NCBI RefSeq assembly: GCF_013376475.1
Contig: NZ_CP045508.1
Span: 741,501 to 805,500, forward strand
Length of the DNA stretch: 64,000 nucleotides
Direction of reading: 5' to 3'
Source: Desulfolutivibrio sulfoxidireducens
GTDB lineage: Bacteria; Desulfobacterota; Desulfovibrionia; Desulfovibrionales; Desulfovibrionaceae
A program made the position numbers and the translations under genes. The notes under the pieces are model-generated. The model saw nothing but the letters and a program-made list of their open reading frames with translations. It ran no database searches and had not been told where the DNA came from. This document shows, piece by piece, positions 18,041-26,499 of the stretch; position 1 is the stretch's first letter; every line of letters begins with the position of its first letter.

Positions 18041-19240
18041 ATGTCGCAAGTCGAGAAAATCGAACCGGATTTGCAATTCATCAAGGAATTGCAGGCCATT
18101 GGCGGCGAAGCCGTCAAGAAGTGCTACCAATGCGCCACCTGCAGCGTGGCCTGCCCCCTGGCGCCCCCCGAGAATCCCTTCCCCCGAAAGGAGATGGTCT
18201 GGGCCCAGTGGGGCTTAAAGGACCGCTTCGAGGGCGATATCGACATCTGGCTGTGCCACAACTGCCAGACCTGCTCGGAATTGTGTCCGCGCGGGGCGCG
18301 CCCGGGCGACCTGATAAGCGCCCTGCGCAACATGGCCTACCGCAAGCTGGTCAAGCCCTCCATCATCGGCGAATGGATGAGTTCGAGCAAGTATCTGCCC
18401 ATCCTCATCGCCATCCCGGCCGTGTTTTTCCTGATTCTGTGGGCCATCAGCACCGGGCTGACCATCCCCGACGGCGAGATCGTCTACGGCAAGGTCTTCT
18501 ACGGCGACTACTACATCGACCCCCCGTTCACCCTGTTGGCCCTGTTCGTGGCCTTCACCTTCTTTCGGGGCGTGGTCACCCTGTGGAAGTCCTTTGACAA
18601 GGCCATTCCGAAGACCCTGGTCATCGGCACGCAACGCGTCAAGCCGACGATGATCGAGTCCCTGAAAGCCGTGCTTCTGGGCGAGATCGCCACCCATGTG
18701 AAGTTCAACGAGTGCGGCGCCGACAACACCGAGCGCTACACGGGACACCTGACCCTGTTCTACGGGTTCGTGGCCCTGGCCGTGGTCACCGGCGTGGTGG
18801 CCGCCGGGCACTGGGGCGGCAAGGTGATCACCTTTATCGCGCCCATCGGGCACACCCCCATGCCCCTATGGAGCCCGGTGAAGCTTCTGGCCAACGTGGG
18901 CGCGGTGCTTCTGCTGGTGGGCCTGACCTACCTGACGCGGCGCCGCCTTAACGCCGATCCCGGCAAGTCCGCGTCGTCCTATTATGACTGGTACCTGCTT
19001 GGCGTCATCTGGGCCGTGGCCTTGACCGGCATCGGTTCGGAACTGTTCCGTCTGGCCGGGGTGGCGACCCTTGCCTATCCGGTCTATTACCTGCATCTGG
19101 TGGCGGTGTTCATGCTCTTCGCCTACCTGCCCTGGTCCAAGCTCGGGCATCTGGTCTACCGGACCACGGCGTTGGTGTATGCCCATCAGGTCGGTCGTCT
19201 GCCCCTGGCCCGTGAAGAAGAAAAAATTTTCATGGTTTAA
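18041..19240 (+). CDS. qmoC: Quinone-interacting membrane-bound oxidoreductase subunit C
   Basis: Membrane anchor of Qmo, a fusion of an HdrC-like iron-sulfur domain and a cytochrome b domain that oxidises menaquinol. The N-terminal 110 residues carry two Cys motifs, CYQCATCSVACPLAPP and CHNCQTCSELCPRGARPGD. The remaining 280 residues contain about six hydrophobic spans (for example YLPILIAIPAVFFLILWAI and LTLFYGFVALAVVTGVVAAG) with conserved His candidates for haem ligands (GHLTLFYG, YLHLVAVFMLFAY). 399 residues, normal length. It follows qmoB by 9 bases with an AGGAGG site. Confidence 0.96.
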   Translation: MSQVEKIEPDLQFIKELQAIGGEAVKKCYQCATCSVACPLAPPENPFPRKEMVWAQWGLKDRFEGDIDIWLCHNCQTCSELCPRGARPGDLISALRNMAYRKLVKPSIIGEWMSSSKYLPILIAIPAVFFLILWAISTGLTIPDGEIVYGKVFYGDYYIDPPFTLLALFVAFTFFRGVVTLWKSFDKAIPKTLVIGTQRVKPTMIESLKAVLLGEIATHVKFNECGADNTERYTGHLTLFYGFVALAVVTGVVAAGHWGGKVITFIAPIGHTPMPLWSPVKLLANVGAVLLLVGLTYLTRRRLNADPGKSASSYYDWYLLGVIWAVALTGIGSELFRLAGVATLAYPVYYLHLVAVFMLFAYLPWSKLGHLVYRTTALVYAHQVGRLPLAREEEKIFMV

Positions 19241-19255
19241 TGAAAGGAGGATACC

Positions 19256-19939
19256 ATGGCTGAAGCTCGCAAAGTGTTCCCCATGAACACGTTCGTGTCG
19301 TATCTCAAAGGCGTGGACAAGGAAGCCAACAAGAAGGGTGTGGTGGAGCTGGTCGGGTACATGACCCAGAGCGAGATCGACGAGGAACTGGCCCCGTTCG
19401 CCGCGGCCCTGGCCAAGGCCTGGATCTACGAGCAGCATCCCGAACTGGTGAAGATGACCAGCGGCGACCTGGGCGCCCAGGGACAGAACGTGTCCGTGGC
19501 GATTTTGCCGCCCGACGTCACCGGCGAGGTGGGCACGCTTTTCGCCAAGCTGGCCGCCGACAAAAAGACCATCTGTGATCAGGCCGCAAAGCTGGAGAAG
19601 GTCGAAAAGGAACTGGCCGAAAAGACCGCCATCCTCAAGGACGCCGACACCCGCATGAAGGCCGCCGAGGCCAAGGTCAAATCCCTGGAGGCCTCCCTGC
19701 AGAGCCAGGGCGAGAAGCTCATCGTGGCCTCCGAGGCCAAGGTCGTGGAATACATCGGCAAGGTGGACGAGCTTCTGAAAATGATCGAGGACGTCAAAAA
19801 GCACGGCGTGGTCACTGTGGCCGGCGGCGGCGCGGCTCCGGCCGGCGCGGCGGGCACTGGTTCCGCTCCCGAGGCCGGCGGCACTCCCGAGGCGGATTTC
19901 GGCTTCGGCAGCGATCTGTTCGCCACGGACAAGTGGTAG
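19256..19939 (+). CDS. qmoD: QmoD-like conserved protein of the qmo operon
   Basis: A 227-residue soluble protein of unknown biochemical role that sits 15 bases after qmoC behind an AAAGGAGG site. Its position matches the fourth gene co-transcribed with qmoABC in Desulfovibrio vulgaris, on which the symbol is based. The first 100 residues are compact and polar; residues about 100-170 form a Lys/Glu/Ala-rich coiled coil (KLEKVEKELAEKTAILKDAD, KSLEASLQSQGEK); a Gly/Ala/Pro linker follows and the end is FGFGSDLFATDKW. No membrane segment or metal site is visible. A scaffold between Qmo and ApsR is a possible role, inferred only. Confidence 0.8.
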   Translation: MAEARKVFPMNTFVSYLKGVDKEANKKGVVELVGYMTQSEIDEELAPFAAALAKAWIYEQHPELVKMTSGDLGAQGQNVSVAILPPDVTGEVGTLFAKLAADKKTICDQAAKLEKVEKELAEKTAILKDADTRMKAAEAKVKSLEASLQSQGEKLIVASEAKVVEYIGKVDELLKMIEDVKKHGVVTVAGGGAAPAGAAGTGSAPEAGGTPEADFGFGSDLFATDKW

Positions 19940-20011
19940 CATCCGTCCGGGACCCGCGCTGAGGTTCCGGGAGGAAGGTTTTTCACGGGCTTTTTGCCCA
20001 TGGTATGCATG

Positions 20012-20057
20012 CCCGCGCGCGGCCGGAAAGTATCTCCGGCCGCGCGCGGGTTTTTTT
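20012..20057 (+). terminator. Rho-independent terminator of the qmo operon
   Basis: A perfect 16-bp GC-rich stem (CCCGCGCGCGGCCGGA and its complement), seven-base loop, then seven T residues, about 70 bases after the qmoD stop. Confidence 0.93.
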
Positions 20058-20085
20058 GGGCAACGGTCGGCATTTCGCGGGGAGG

Positions 20086-20370
20086 CTACGCCTCTCCGGA
20101 CTCCCAGGCCCTTTTCGCGGCCTGGGCCTCGGCGCGCAGACGGGCCAGGATCTCGTCATAGCCCTCGGGCCGGTGGGGCCGGGTGCAGTTGGTGCAGTCC
20201 TTGACGCCCTGGCGCAGGACGAATCTTCCCCCGCAATCCTTCAGAAAATACAAGGGGCAAAAGCAGAACAGGCAGTTGAAGCACGCGGGATCGACGCCCT
20301 GGTGGCAGGGAAAGTATTCGCACTGGGCATTGCGGAAAAAACGGTGGCTGTTTTCCATGTCGTGATCCAT
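20086..20370 (-). CDS. Cysteine-rich small domain protein (PF04071-like)
   Basis: A 94-residue protein with about ten cysteines: NAQCEYFPCHQGVDPACFNCLFCFCPLYFLKDCGG, then GVKDCTNCTRPH. This pattern is the cysteine-rich small domain family, presumed metal-binding; its function is unknown, though in other genomes it is often near cobalamin or metal genes. The C-terminal 25 residues are a helical, charged tail. It converges on the qmo operon across the terminator. Start ATG at 20370; a slightly shorter start at 20358 (MENSH) is equally possible. Confidence 0.75.
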   Translation of the reverse strand: MDHDMENSHRFFRNAQCEYFPCHQGVDPACFNCLFCFCPLYFLKDCGGRFVLRQGVKDCTNCTRPHRPEGYDEILARLRAEAQAAKRAWESGEA

Positions 20371-20432
20371 CCGATCGGTCCCATCCTACCCCCGGGCGGC
20401 CGGCCTGGGAACCCCCATGTTCGGCGTCAATT

Positions 20433-20446
20433 GGCACGAGGATTGC
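20433..20446 (+). promoter_or_regulatory. Sigma-54 promoter (-24/-12)
   Basis: TTGGCACGAGGATTGCTT carries GG (20433-20434) and GC (20445-20446) ten bases apart, an excellent match to the TGGCACG-N4-TTGC consensus. Transcription would start near 20458, upstream of the ATG at 20495. Confidence 0.82.
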
Positions 20447-20494
20447 TTTAAATCCCTCGTCGGAACCAGCACCGGCAAAAGAGGGTATGTCCGC

Positions 20495-21760
20495 ATGTCC
20501 GTCGATCTCTCCGAACTCACCTTGCTTCGAGCCCGCCAGGATCTGGCCGGGGCACTGTCCGCATCCGGGGATTCGGACGTCTCCGATCCGCTCAAGTTTC
20601 AGACCATGCTCGCCAGCCGGCTGGGCATTGACGGACAGGTGCTGGGGGCCGGGGAGGCCTTTGCCGGGAACAACGCCCTTGAGGACCTGTCCATGTTCGG
20701 ATTCGGTGACGCCGCATCCGCAAGCGGCGATCTGGCCGGCCTTGACGGGATGGATTCGTCGGACAGCGGCTTTTTCGGCATGAACATGCTCAAATATAAC
20801 GCCCTGCAGACCCTGGCCTCGCTGGCCGAGTCCGAAGCGGCCGGGGTAACGGCCCAATCCGGCCAGGGTTCGGCCACCGCGTCGGGATCAAGCGAGGTGC
20901 GCATGGATGTGGTCAAAAACGCCGTGCGCATGGTGGTCAATCCCGGGGCCCGGCATCCCGAAGACCTTGGGCACCTGGCCAAGGTGGCAAAGGGCGGTGA
21001 GACCGGTTTTACCAAGAGCGAGGAAGAGATGCTTCTGGCCGCGGCCAAGGCCGAAAGCCAGCTTGAGGACAGCATGCTGGCCGAGGAAGCCGCCGGGCGG
21101 GTCGCTTCCGGAACGGTTCTGGCCTCGTCCCTGGAGCGTAGCGCCGGGAAGCTCAGTTCGCGCTACGAGTCCGGCGGGGCCATCGACTGCATCGGCTACG
21201 ACAAAAAGGGCGGCACCTCCTACGGCCAGTATCAGATCGCCTCCAAGACCGGGACCATGGACAACTTCGTCAAGTTCCTGGAAGACAAGGCCCCGGACAT
21301 CGCGGAACGGCTCAAGAGCGCCGGTCCCTCGGACACCGGCGGCCGCACCGGGCGCATGCCCGAGACCTGGAAACAGATCGCCTCCGAGGACTCCACGCGG
21401 TTCGAGGCCCTGCAACACGAATTCATCCGCTCCAACAACTATTCCCCGGCCGCCAAGAGCATCGTGCTGACCTCGGGGGTTGACGTGAACACCCGGTCCC
21501 ATGCCCTGCGCGAGGTGCTGTGGAGCACGGCCGTGCAACACGGTCCAAACGGCGCGGAGCGCATCTTCGGCAAGGCCATCGAAACGGTCCAGAATGCCCA
21601 GTCCGGTCAAGACTTTGACAAGGCGGTCATCGAGGAAGTCTATTCCATCCGTCAGCGCCAGTTCGGCAGCCATGGCAAGCGCGTCCGCGAGGCTGTCCAG
21701 GCCCGGTTCAAGGACGAGAAAAATACCGCCATCGCCCTTCTGGCCGACACCTCCGCCTAA
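20495..21760 (+). CDS. Secreted-type lysozyme/muramidase-like protein, sigma-54 controlled
   Basis: A 421-residue protein. The N-terminal 230 residues are Ala/Ser/Asp-rich with no recognised domain and no classical signal peptide. From about residue 210 there is a lysozyme-superfamily-like segment: SSRYESGGAIDCIGYDKKGGTSYGQYQIASKTGTM, a Glu in RYESGG as candidate catalytic acid, then FVKFLEDKAPDIAERLKSAG and ALREVLWSTAVQHGPNGAERIF. The start at 20495 is chosen because the longer frame (20417) would overlap the sigma-54 promoter. Sigma-54 control suggests linkage to flagellar or envelope genes elsewhere; a flagellar or tail-type muramidase is one reading. Exact function not known. Confidence 0.7.
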   Translation: MSVDLSELTLLRARQDLAGALSASGDSDVSDPLKFQTMLASRLGIDGQVLGAGEAFAGNNALEDLSMFGFGDAASASGDLAGLDGMDSSDSGFFGMNMLKYNALQTLASLAESEAAGVTAQSGQGSATASGSSEVRMDVVKNAVRMVVNPGARHPEDLGHLAKVAKGGETGFTKSEEEMLLAAAKAESQLEDSMLAEEAAGRVASGTVLASSLERSAGKLSSRYESGGAIDCIGYDKKGGTSYGQYQIASKTGTMDNFVKFLEDKAPDIAERLKSAGPSDTGGRTGRMPETWKQIASEDSTRFEALQHEFIRSNNYSPAAKSIVLTSGVDVNTRSHALREVLWSTAVQHGPNGAERIFGKAIETVQNAQSGQDFDKAVIEEVYSIRQRQFGSHGKRVREAVQARFKDEKNTAIALLADTSA

Positions 21761-21901
21761 CGTGGCCTTCGTGAAATGGGGGCGCGCCACCGAAGCGGCC
21801 CACCACCTGGCACCATGGTTTTCGGGAAAGTCGGGTCATGTTGTTTGCCTGATTGCGTTTTTTGTATTACCCTTGGCCAAATTCGCAGCCAGGATTCACG
21901 C

Positions 21902-23320
21902 ATGACCGATCCATCCCCCCCGATCAGTACGGCCGCCGCCGATACCATGTGGTTGACCAGGCGTATCGAGAAACTCAAGCAATGTTTCGCTCTGTGCGGG
22001 ATCATCAATTCCACCCTCGATCTGCCGGAGGTGCTGGACCGGATCATGCGCACCTCGCGCCAGGCCCTCGGAGCCGAGACCAGCAGCCTGCTCCTCGTGG
22101 ACGAGACGCCCGGACCCGGACGCGGCGAACTGGTCTTCCAGGTGGCCCAGGGCCCCATGAGCGACAGCCTGCGCCAGGGCTTTCGCCTGAAACGGGGCGA
22201 GGGACTGGCCGGGTGGGTGTGCGAAAACGGCAGGCCGCTTCTGATCGAGGACGCCTATGCCGACGAGCGCTTCAATCCGGAGGTGGACCGGCGCACGGGA
22301 TACCGTACGAAAACCATCCTGACCTTTCCCCTGGCGGTCCGGGGCCGGGTCATCGGGGTGTCCCAGCTCATCAACAAGGAGGACGGTTCTCCGTTTGACG
22401 CCGCGGACCTGGAAATGTTCACCCTGATCTGCGACCAGGCCGCCGTGGCCATCGACAACGCCAGGCTGCATACCGAAATGCTCAAGAAGCAACGCATGGA
22501 ATTCGACATGGAGCTGGCGGCCAACGTGCAACAGGGGTTTTTGCCCCGGCGCGTGCCGGACGTCGTGGGCCTGGACGTGGCCGGCGCCAGCCGTTCCTGC
22601 GACGAAACCGGCGGGGATTACTACGACTTCATCGTCCGGGACGGCCAGGACGGTTCCCCGGGGCAACTGGTCGTGGTCGTGGGCGACGTGACCGGGCATG
22701 GAATCCCGGCGGCGCTTTTGATGGCCAGCGTCCGGGCCTTTTTGCGATCCCGGTTCCTGGCGCCTGGCGACGTCGGACAGGTCCTTGACGACGTCAACCG
22801 GCTGTTGGCCGAGGACTTGGGCATGACCGGCAGGTTCATGACCCTTTTCGCCCTGGAGGTGGATGTCGCCACGAGGTCCATCCGTTGGGTCCGGGCCGGT
22901 CATGACCCGGCCCTGGTTCATGATCCGGCCTTGGGCGTGTTTTGTGAACTCGGCGGCAAGGGAATTCCCCTGGGCATCGACGGAAAGTGGATGTATCCCT
23001 GTGAGAGCATGGACAGCCTGACGCCGGGATGGGTGATCGTGCTCGGTACGGACGGCATCTGGGAGGCGCGAAATCCCGGGGGCGTGATGTACGGCAAGGA
23101 ACGGCTGCGCAAGATCGTGCGGGCCAGGGCGGATTGCCGGGCCGTTGACATCGTGGACGCGGTCATGGGCGATGTGGAGACGTTTCGGCGGGGCCTGCCC
23201 CGCCGCGACGATGAAACCGTGGTGGTGATCAAGGTAGGCGAACGAGGAGTCGAACATGAAAAAAATCATGCCGCTGGTGGTTCTGTTTGCGGCCATATCA
23301 GCGTGGGGATGCGGCGATAA
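21902..23320 (+). CDS. GAF-domain PP2C (SpoIIE/RsbU-type) serine phosphatase
   Basis: Signalling phosphatase likely acting on an anti-sigma-factor antagonist. The start MTDPSPPISTAAADTM at 21902 gives 472 residues. Residues about 20-180 form a GAF sensor domain (LDLPEVLDRIMRTSRQALGAETSSLLLVDE, GEGLAGWVCENGRPLLIEDAYADERFNPEVDRRTGY). A short coiled linker (HTEMLKKQRMEFDMELAANVQQGFLPRRVP) leads to the PP2C domain with the metal motifs CDETGGDYYDF, VGDVTGHGIPAALLM and LGTDGIWEAR. The 3' end overlaps the next gene by 65 bases. No kinase or STAS partner is adjacent. Confidence 0.9.
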   Translation: MTDPSPPISTAAADTMWLTRRIEKLKQCFALCGIINSTLDLPEVLDRIMRTSRQALGAETSSLLLVDETPGPGRGELVFQVAQGPMSDSLRQGFRLKRGEGLAGWVCENGRPLLIEDAYADERFNPEVDRRTGYRTKTILTFPLAVRGRVIGVSQLINKEDGSPFDAADLEMFTLICDQAAVAIDNARLHTEMLKKQRMEFDMELAANVQQGFLPRRVPDVVGLDVAGASRSCDETGGDYYDFIVRDGQDGSPGQLVVVVGDVTGHGIPAALLMASVRAFLRSRFLAPGDVGQVLDDVNRLLAEDLGMTGRFMTLFALEVDVATRSIRWVRAGHDPALVHDPALGVFCELGGKGIPLGIDGKWMYPCESMDSLTPGWVIVLGTDGIWEARNPGGVMYGKERLRKIVRARADCRAVDIVDAVMGDVETFRRGLPRRDDETVVVIKVGERGVEHEKNHAAGGSVCGHISVGMRR

Positions 23321-24347
23321 CGACAACACGTCCTTTGGCCGGGTGGACCTGAACAAGGACGGCAAGGTGATCTTCGAGGAAGGCGTCATCGCCTATCCCG
23401 ACCTGACCGTCGAGGAATACCGCCTCTACGACAAGGATGGCGGCGGGGCACTAAGCGGCGAGGAATACGAGGTTTTCGTGGCCGCCAGGAAATCCGGGCC
23501 GCCCCCGAAGCCCCAGGCCGAGGCCGCGCCCGCGACGACTCCCTCCGAACCCGCCGGGCAAAGCGCTCCGGCCGCGCCCGCCGCCACACCTCCCGTGTCC
23601 CCGGATGCGGCTCCATCCCAGGCCACTCCGGCCGCCCAGCCTCCCGCAACCGCGGACCCGGCCGCCTCCGCCGCGGCCCCGCCCGCGCCCCTGGCCATGG
23701 AGAAGCTCAAGACCATCGAGGTGTCGTCTGCCTCCGGGGCGTCGCCTTCTCCCGCCACCCCGCCCGAACCCGAGAAAAAGCCCTCCGGCCCCAGCGAGAT
23801 CGCCTACACCGTGCAGCCCGGGGATACCCTGAACAAGATCGCCCGCAAGTTTGGCGTCAGCGCCAAGGATATCATCGCCAAAAACCGCATCGAGAATCCG
23901 GACAAGGTGGAGGCGGGCAAGGTCCTGGACATCCCCCAGGAAAAGGACTCGGTCGGGGCCGGACAGGCCCCCTCGCCCGAGATACTGGCCTTCGTGGAGG
24001 AGTTTTTTGCCAGAAGCGGCGCCGATGGCCCCGATGGCCTGATGGAGTTCTATGCCGACGAGGTCGAATTCTACAAGAAAGGGCTGGTCGCCAAGGACTT
24101 CGTGCGCGAGGACAAAACCCAGTATTTCCAGCGCTGGCCCAAGCGCGAATACAAACCGTCCGGAAAGGCCAAGGTCGCGGACGTGCCCGGGACAAAGAAA
24201 AAGCGCATCGAGGTTCCGGTGCGCTACAAGGCCAAAAACGCGGAAAAAACCGCCTCGGGGGAGGCTGTGTTCGTCTTTGTGGTTTCCTTTGACAGCGGTG
24301 CGCCGCGCATCGTGAGCGAGGACAGCGGGCCTGCCCCCAAAAAATGA
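23256..24347 (+). CDS. Lipoprotein with EF-hand, LysM and SnoaL-like C-terminal domain
   Basis: A 363-residue envelope protein. The signal MKKIMPLVVLFAAISAWGC ends in a lipobox-like AWGC. Two calcium-loop-like segments follow (DLNKDGKVIFEEG and DKDGGGALSGEEYE), then a long Ala/Pro linker (about 85-180), a LysM peptidoglycan-binding domain near 185-230 (IAYTVQPGDTLNKIARKFGVS...IIAKNRIENPDKVEAGKVLDIPQ) and a C-terminal domain resembling the NTF2/SnoaL fold (FVEEFFARSGADGPDGLMEFYADEVEFYKKG). It starts inside the 3' end of the phosphatase gene. Likely tethered to the cell wall; substrate unknown. Confidence 0.82.
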   Translation: MKKIMPLVVLFAAISAWGCGDNDNTSFGRVDLNKDGKVIFEEGVIAYPDLTVEEYRLYDKDGGGALSGEEYEVFVAARKSGPPPKPQAEAAPATTPSEPAGQSAPAAPAATPPVSPDAAPSQATPAAQPPATADPAASAAAPPAPLAMEKLKTIEVSSASGASPSPATPPEPEKKPSGPSEIAYTVQPGDTLNKIARKFGVSAKDIIAKNRIENPDKVEAGKVLDIPQEKDSVGAGQAPSPEILAFVEEFFARSGADGPDGLMEFYADEVEFYKKGLVAKDFVREDKTQYFQRWPKREYKPSGKAKVADVPGTKKKRIEVPVRYKAKNAEKTASGEAVFVFVVSFDSGAPRIVSEDSGPAPKK

Positions 24348-24374
24348 CCCGGGAACCGCTTTTCGAGCCCTTCA

Positions 24375-24406
24375 GCCGCCCGCCTCGCGCGGGCGGCATT
24401 TTTTTT
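24375..24406 (+). terminator. Rho-independent terminator
   Basis: GCCGCCCG stem, seven-base loop, CGGGCGGC, then eight T residues, 27 bases after the lipoprotein stop. Confidence 0.9.
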
Positions 24407-24461
24407 GCATTTGACCGACACGAGCAGTACGCGGAAAAAAATGCCATCGGAGAGGGACGTC

Positions 24462-25085
24462 ATGGAAATCAGCGGGAACTACAACGAGATCACCCGGCTT
24501 ATGACCCTGCTCGGTACCGGGTCCGACGAAACCACGGAAACGGAATCGTCCAAAAGCTCCGAGAGCGCCGCTTCCTCCTCCTCGACCACGAAGTCCTCGT
24601 CCGCGCTCGGCGACCTGGTGACCTTGTCCGAAAACGGCTACGATCTCAGCGGACTGGCCGGTTCCCTGGTCGCCGACAAGACCGTGCTCGATTCCCTGGA
24701 GGAACAGACCTCCGCCATCGAGGATCAGTTCCTGGCCGCCCTGAACGAAAAGCTCGAAGAGGCCGGCGTGGACACCTCCACGGCCATCACCCTCAAACGC
24801 AACGCCGACGGGACCATCGAGGTGGCCAACGACCATCCGGACAAGGAGACCATCGAGGCGCTTTTCGAAGAGGAGCCGGTCCTGGCCGAGGCCTTTAACG
24901 CCATCGCCGATCAGTCCGAACTGGCCCGCAAGATCAAATCCGAACGCAGCGTCATGTTTTCCCGCGCCGGCGGCTTCGAGGCCTACGCCAAGTGCTCCCT
25001 GACCTCGGATTCCTCCAGCGATACCGACAGCTACTACCTGAGCCTTCTGGGCGACAGCGTCTCCTCCTGGTTCTCCAGCGAGTAG
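24462..25085 (+). CDS. Acidic Ser/Glu-rich protein of unknown function
   Basis: Not recognised. The start MEISGNYNEITRLMTLLG at 24462 with an AGAGGGA ribosome site gives 207 residues; an upstream in-frame ATG at 24441 is possible. It is acidic, with a Ser/Thr/Glu stretch near residues 20-50 (DETTETESSKSSESAASSSS), a middle helical part with DKTVLDSLEEQTSAIEDQFLAALNEKL, and a Ser-rich C-terminus ending WFSSE. No signal peptide or membrane span is seen. The style (short N-terminal helix, Ser-rich linker, amphipathic helices) resembles flagellar or secreted accessory proteins, but this is only an impression. Confidence 0.65.
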   Translation: MEISGNYNEITRLMTLLGTGSDETTETESSKSSESAASSSSTTKSSSALGDLVTLSENGYDLSGLAGSLVADKTVLDSLEEQTSAIEDQFLAALNEKLEEAGVDTSTAITLKRNADGTIEVANDHPDKETIEALFEEEPVLAEAFNAIADQSELARKIKSERSVMFSRAGGFEAYAKCSLTSDSSSDTDSYYLSLLGDSVSSWFSSE

Positions 25086-25097
25086 CGCCGCCTGGCC

Positions 25098-26474
25098 TTA
25101 GCGGACCGGCCGCGACATCAAGGGCTTTCGGGCCGCGATGTACGCGTCCACGTCGAACTTGCGGCGACAGCCCCGCTCGTTCATATACCGCACCTGGCCG
25201 TAGACCGGCCGCTCGCGCCATGGCCGATCATGCAGCCCGCCCACGGACCACAAGACCCCCACGTAGCCGTTGGGGTCCCGGCCGTCCAGGGCGTAGCGGT
25301 CGTTGAGCCAGATCGCCGTCACAAGGGCCTCGCCCGGCCCCGCCGACCACTCCAGAATCTTTTTGGCCCAGTACATGCGCATGTACCCGTGCAGCCGTCC
25401 GCACTCGCGCAACTCGGCCTGGGCCGCGTTCCATAGGGCCGAATGCGTCCGCCCGGCCGCGAACTCCTCCCTCCCGTAGACGTATTCCCTTCCGTCCCCG
25501 GCATGGGCCGACAAGGTCCGCCGCCCCCAGTCCGGCAGGCCCCCGAAACCATCATACTCCGGGCAGCGCAGGCAGAAATTGTCCGACAACTCCCGCCGGA
25601 CCAGGCATTCCTCCACAAAGGCGTCCACGTTCTCCCCCCCGGCCTCCCCCCTCGCCGCCATCATCTCCAGGATCGCCCGTTGCGGGGCAAGATGGCCGAA
25701 ATGGAAATACGGTGACAGCCCCGAAACCATGCCCGCGTTGGGATCGTTTCGGCCCCTGGCGTATCCCGGCAGCCGCTTCTCGATGAAATCCCGAAGCGCC
25801 GCCCGCCCGGCAGCCTCGCCCGGCTCGACGTCCGTCACCTCCGCAACCCCGGCGTTGGCCCCGACCCCCAAAAGCGCCTTCCCGAAGTCCGCCTCCGGCC
25901 GCAGGCCCGGCTCCCCGAACGGATGCTCGCCAAGCTCCGGAAACGGCTCCAGATATTCCGCCGCAAGCCGCCAGATCCTCGGACGGATGGTCCTGGCCCC
26001 GAACTCCCGCTTGTCCGAGACCACCCGGCACGGCACCACGTTGTGGGCGTCGGTCTCGTAAAAATCCGCGTCCACCCCCTCGGCCACGCGACTCTTCCAC
26101 CCCATCTTCAGCCGCAACGGATCGAAATCCGTGACCACCGCCCGGGCCCCCACCTTCCGGCAATAGGCCGCCACCTCCTTCCCGGGATCGCCCAGCAAGA
26201 GCTCAAATCGTATCCCAAGCCCCGCGCATCCGGCCTCGACCTCCCTTAGGCCGTTCACCAAAAAGGCATACTGCCGACGCCCGGCCCCTAGAAAAGCGTC
26301 CGCCAGACAGAACACCACCCGAAGCGGCACCCGCCATTCCACCGACAAGGCATACGCCTGCAAAAGCGCCCAGTTGTCATGCACCCGCTGGTCGCGGCTC
26401 ATCCAGTAGACCACCGGACCACGGCCGCCCGGTCCCGAGCGCCAAAGGTGGGAACGTGAGGGATTGATGTCCAT
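25098..26474 (-). CDS. phrB: Class II CPD deoxyribodipyrimidine photolyase
   Basis: Light-driven repair of cyclobutane pyrimidine dimers with FAD. The start MDINPSRSHLWRSG at 26474 gives 458 residues; an open frame continues upstream only through the repeat region and is ignored. Class II signatures: VVYWMSRDQRVHDNWALLQA near the N-terminus (antenna domain), SPYFHFGHLAPQRAILEM, FVEECLVRRELSDNFCLRCPEYD, and the C-terminal MRMYWAKKILEWSAGPGEAL, LNDRYALDGRDPNGYVGVLWSVGGLHDRPW. Converges on the preceding gene with a 12-base gap. An unexpected trait for an anaerobe but found in several Desulfovibrio. Confidence 0.95.
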   Translation of the reverse strand: MDINPSRSHLWRSGPGGRGPVVYWMSRDQRVHDNWALLQAYALSVEWRVPLRVVFCLADAFLGAGRRQYAFLVNGLREVEAGCAGLGIRFELLLGDPGKEVAAYCRKVGARAVVTDFDPLRLKMGWKSRVAEGVDADFYETDAHNVVPCRVVSDKREFGARTIRPRIWRLAAEYLEPFPELGEHPFGEPGLRPEADFGKALLGVGANAGVAEVTDVEPGEAAGRAALRDFIEKRLPGYARGRNDPNAGMVSGLSPYFHFGHLAPQRAILEMMAARGEAGGENVDAFVEECLVRRELSDNFCLRCPEYDGFGGLPDWGRRTLSAHAGDGREYVYGREEFAAGRTHSALWNAAQAELRECGRLHGYMRMYWAKKILEWSAGPGEALVTAIWLNDRYALDGRDPNGYVGVLWSVGGLHDRPWRERPVYGQVRYMNERGCRRKFDVDAYIAARKPLMSRPVR

Positions 26475-26499
26475 GGTTGCGATGTAGTGCGGATGGTGG

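Noticed and set aside
20417-20494. Upstream in-frame start of the lysozyme-like gene
   Set aside because: It would include the sigma-54 promoter and the predicted transcript start inside the coding sequence.
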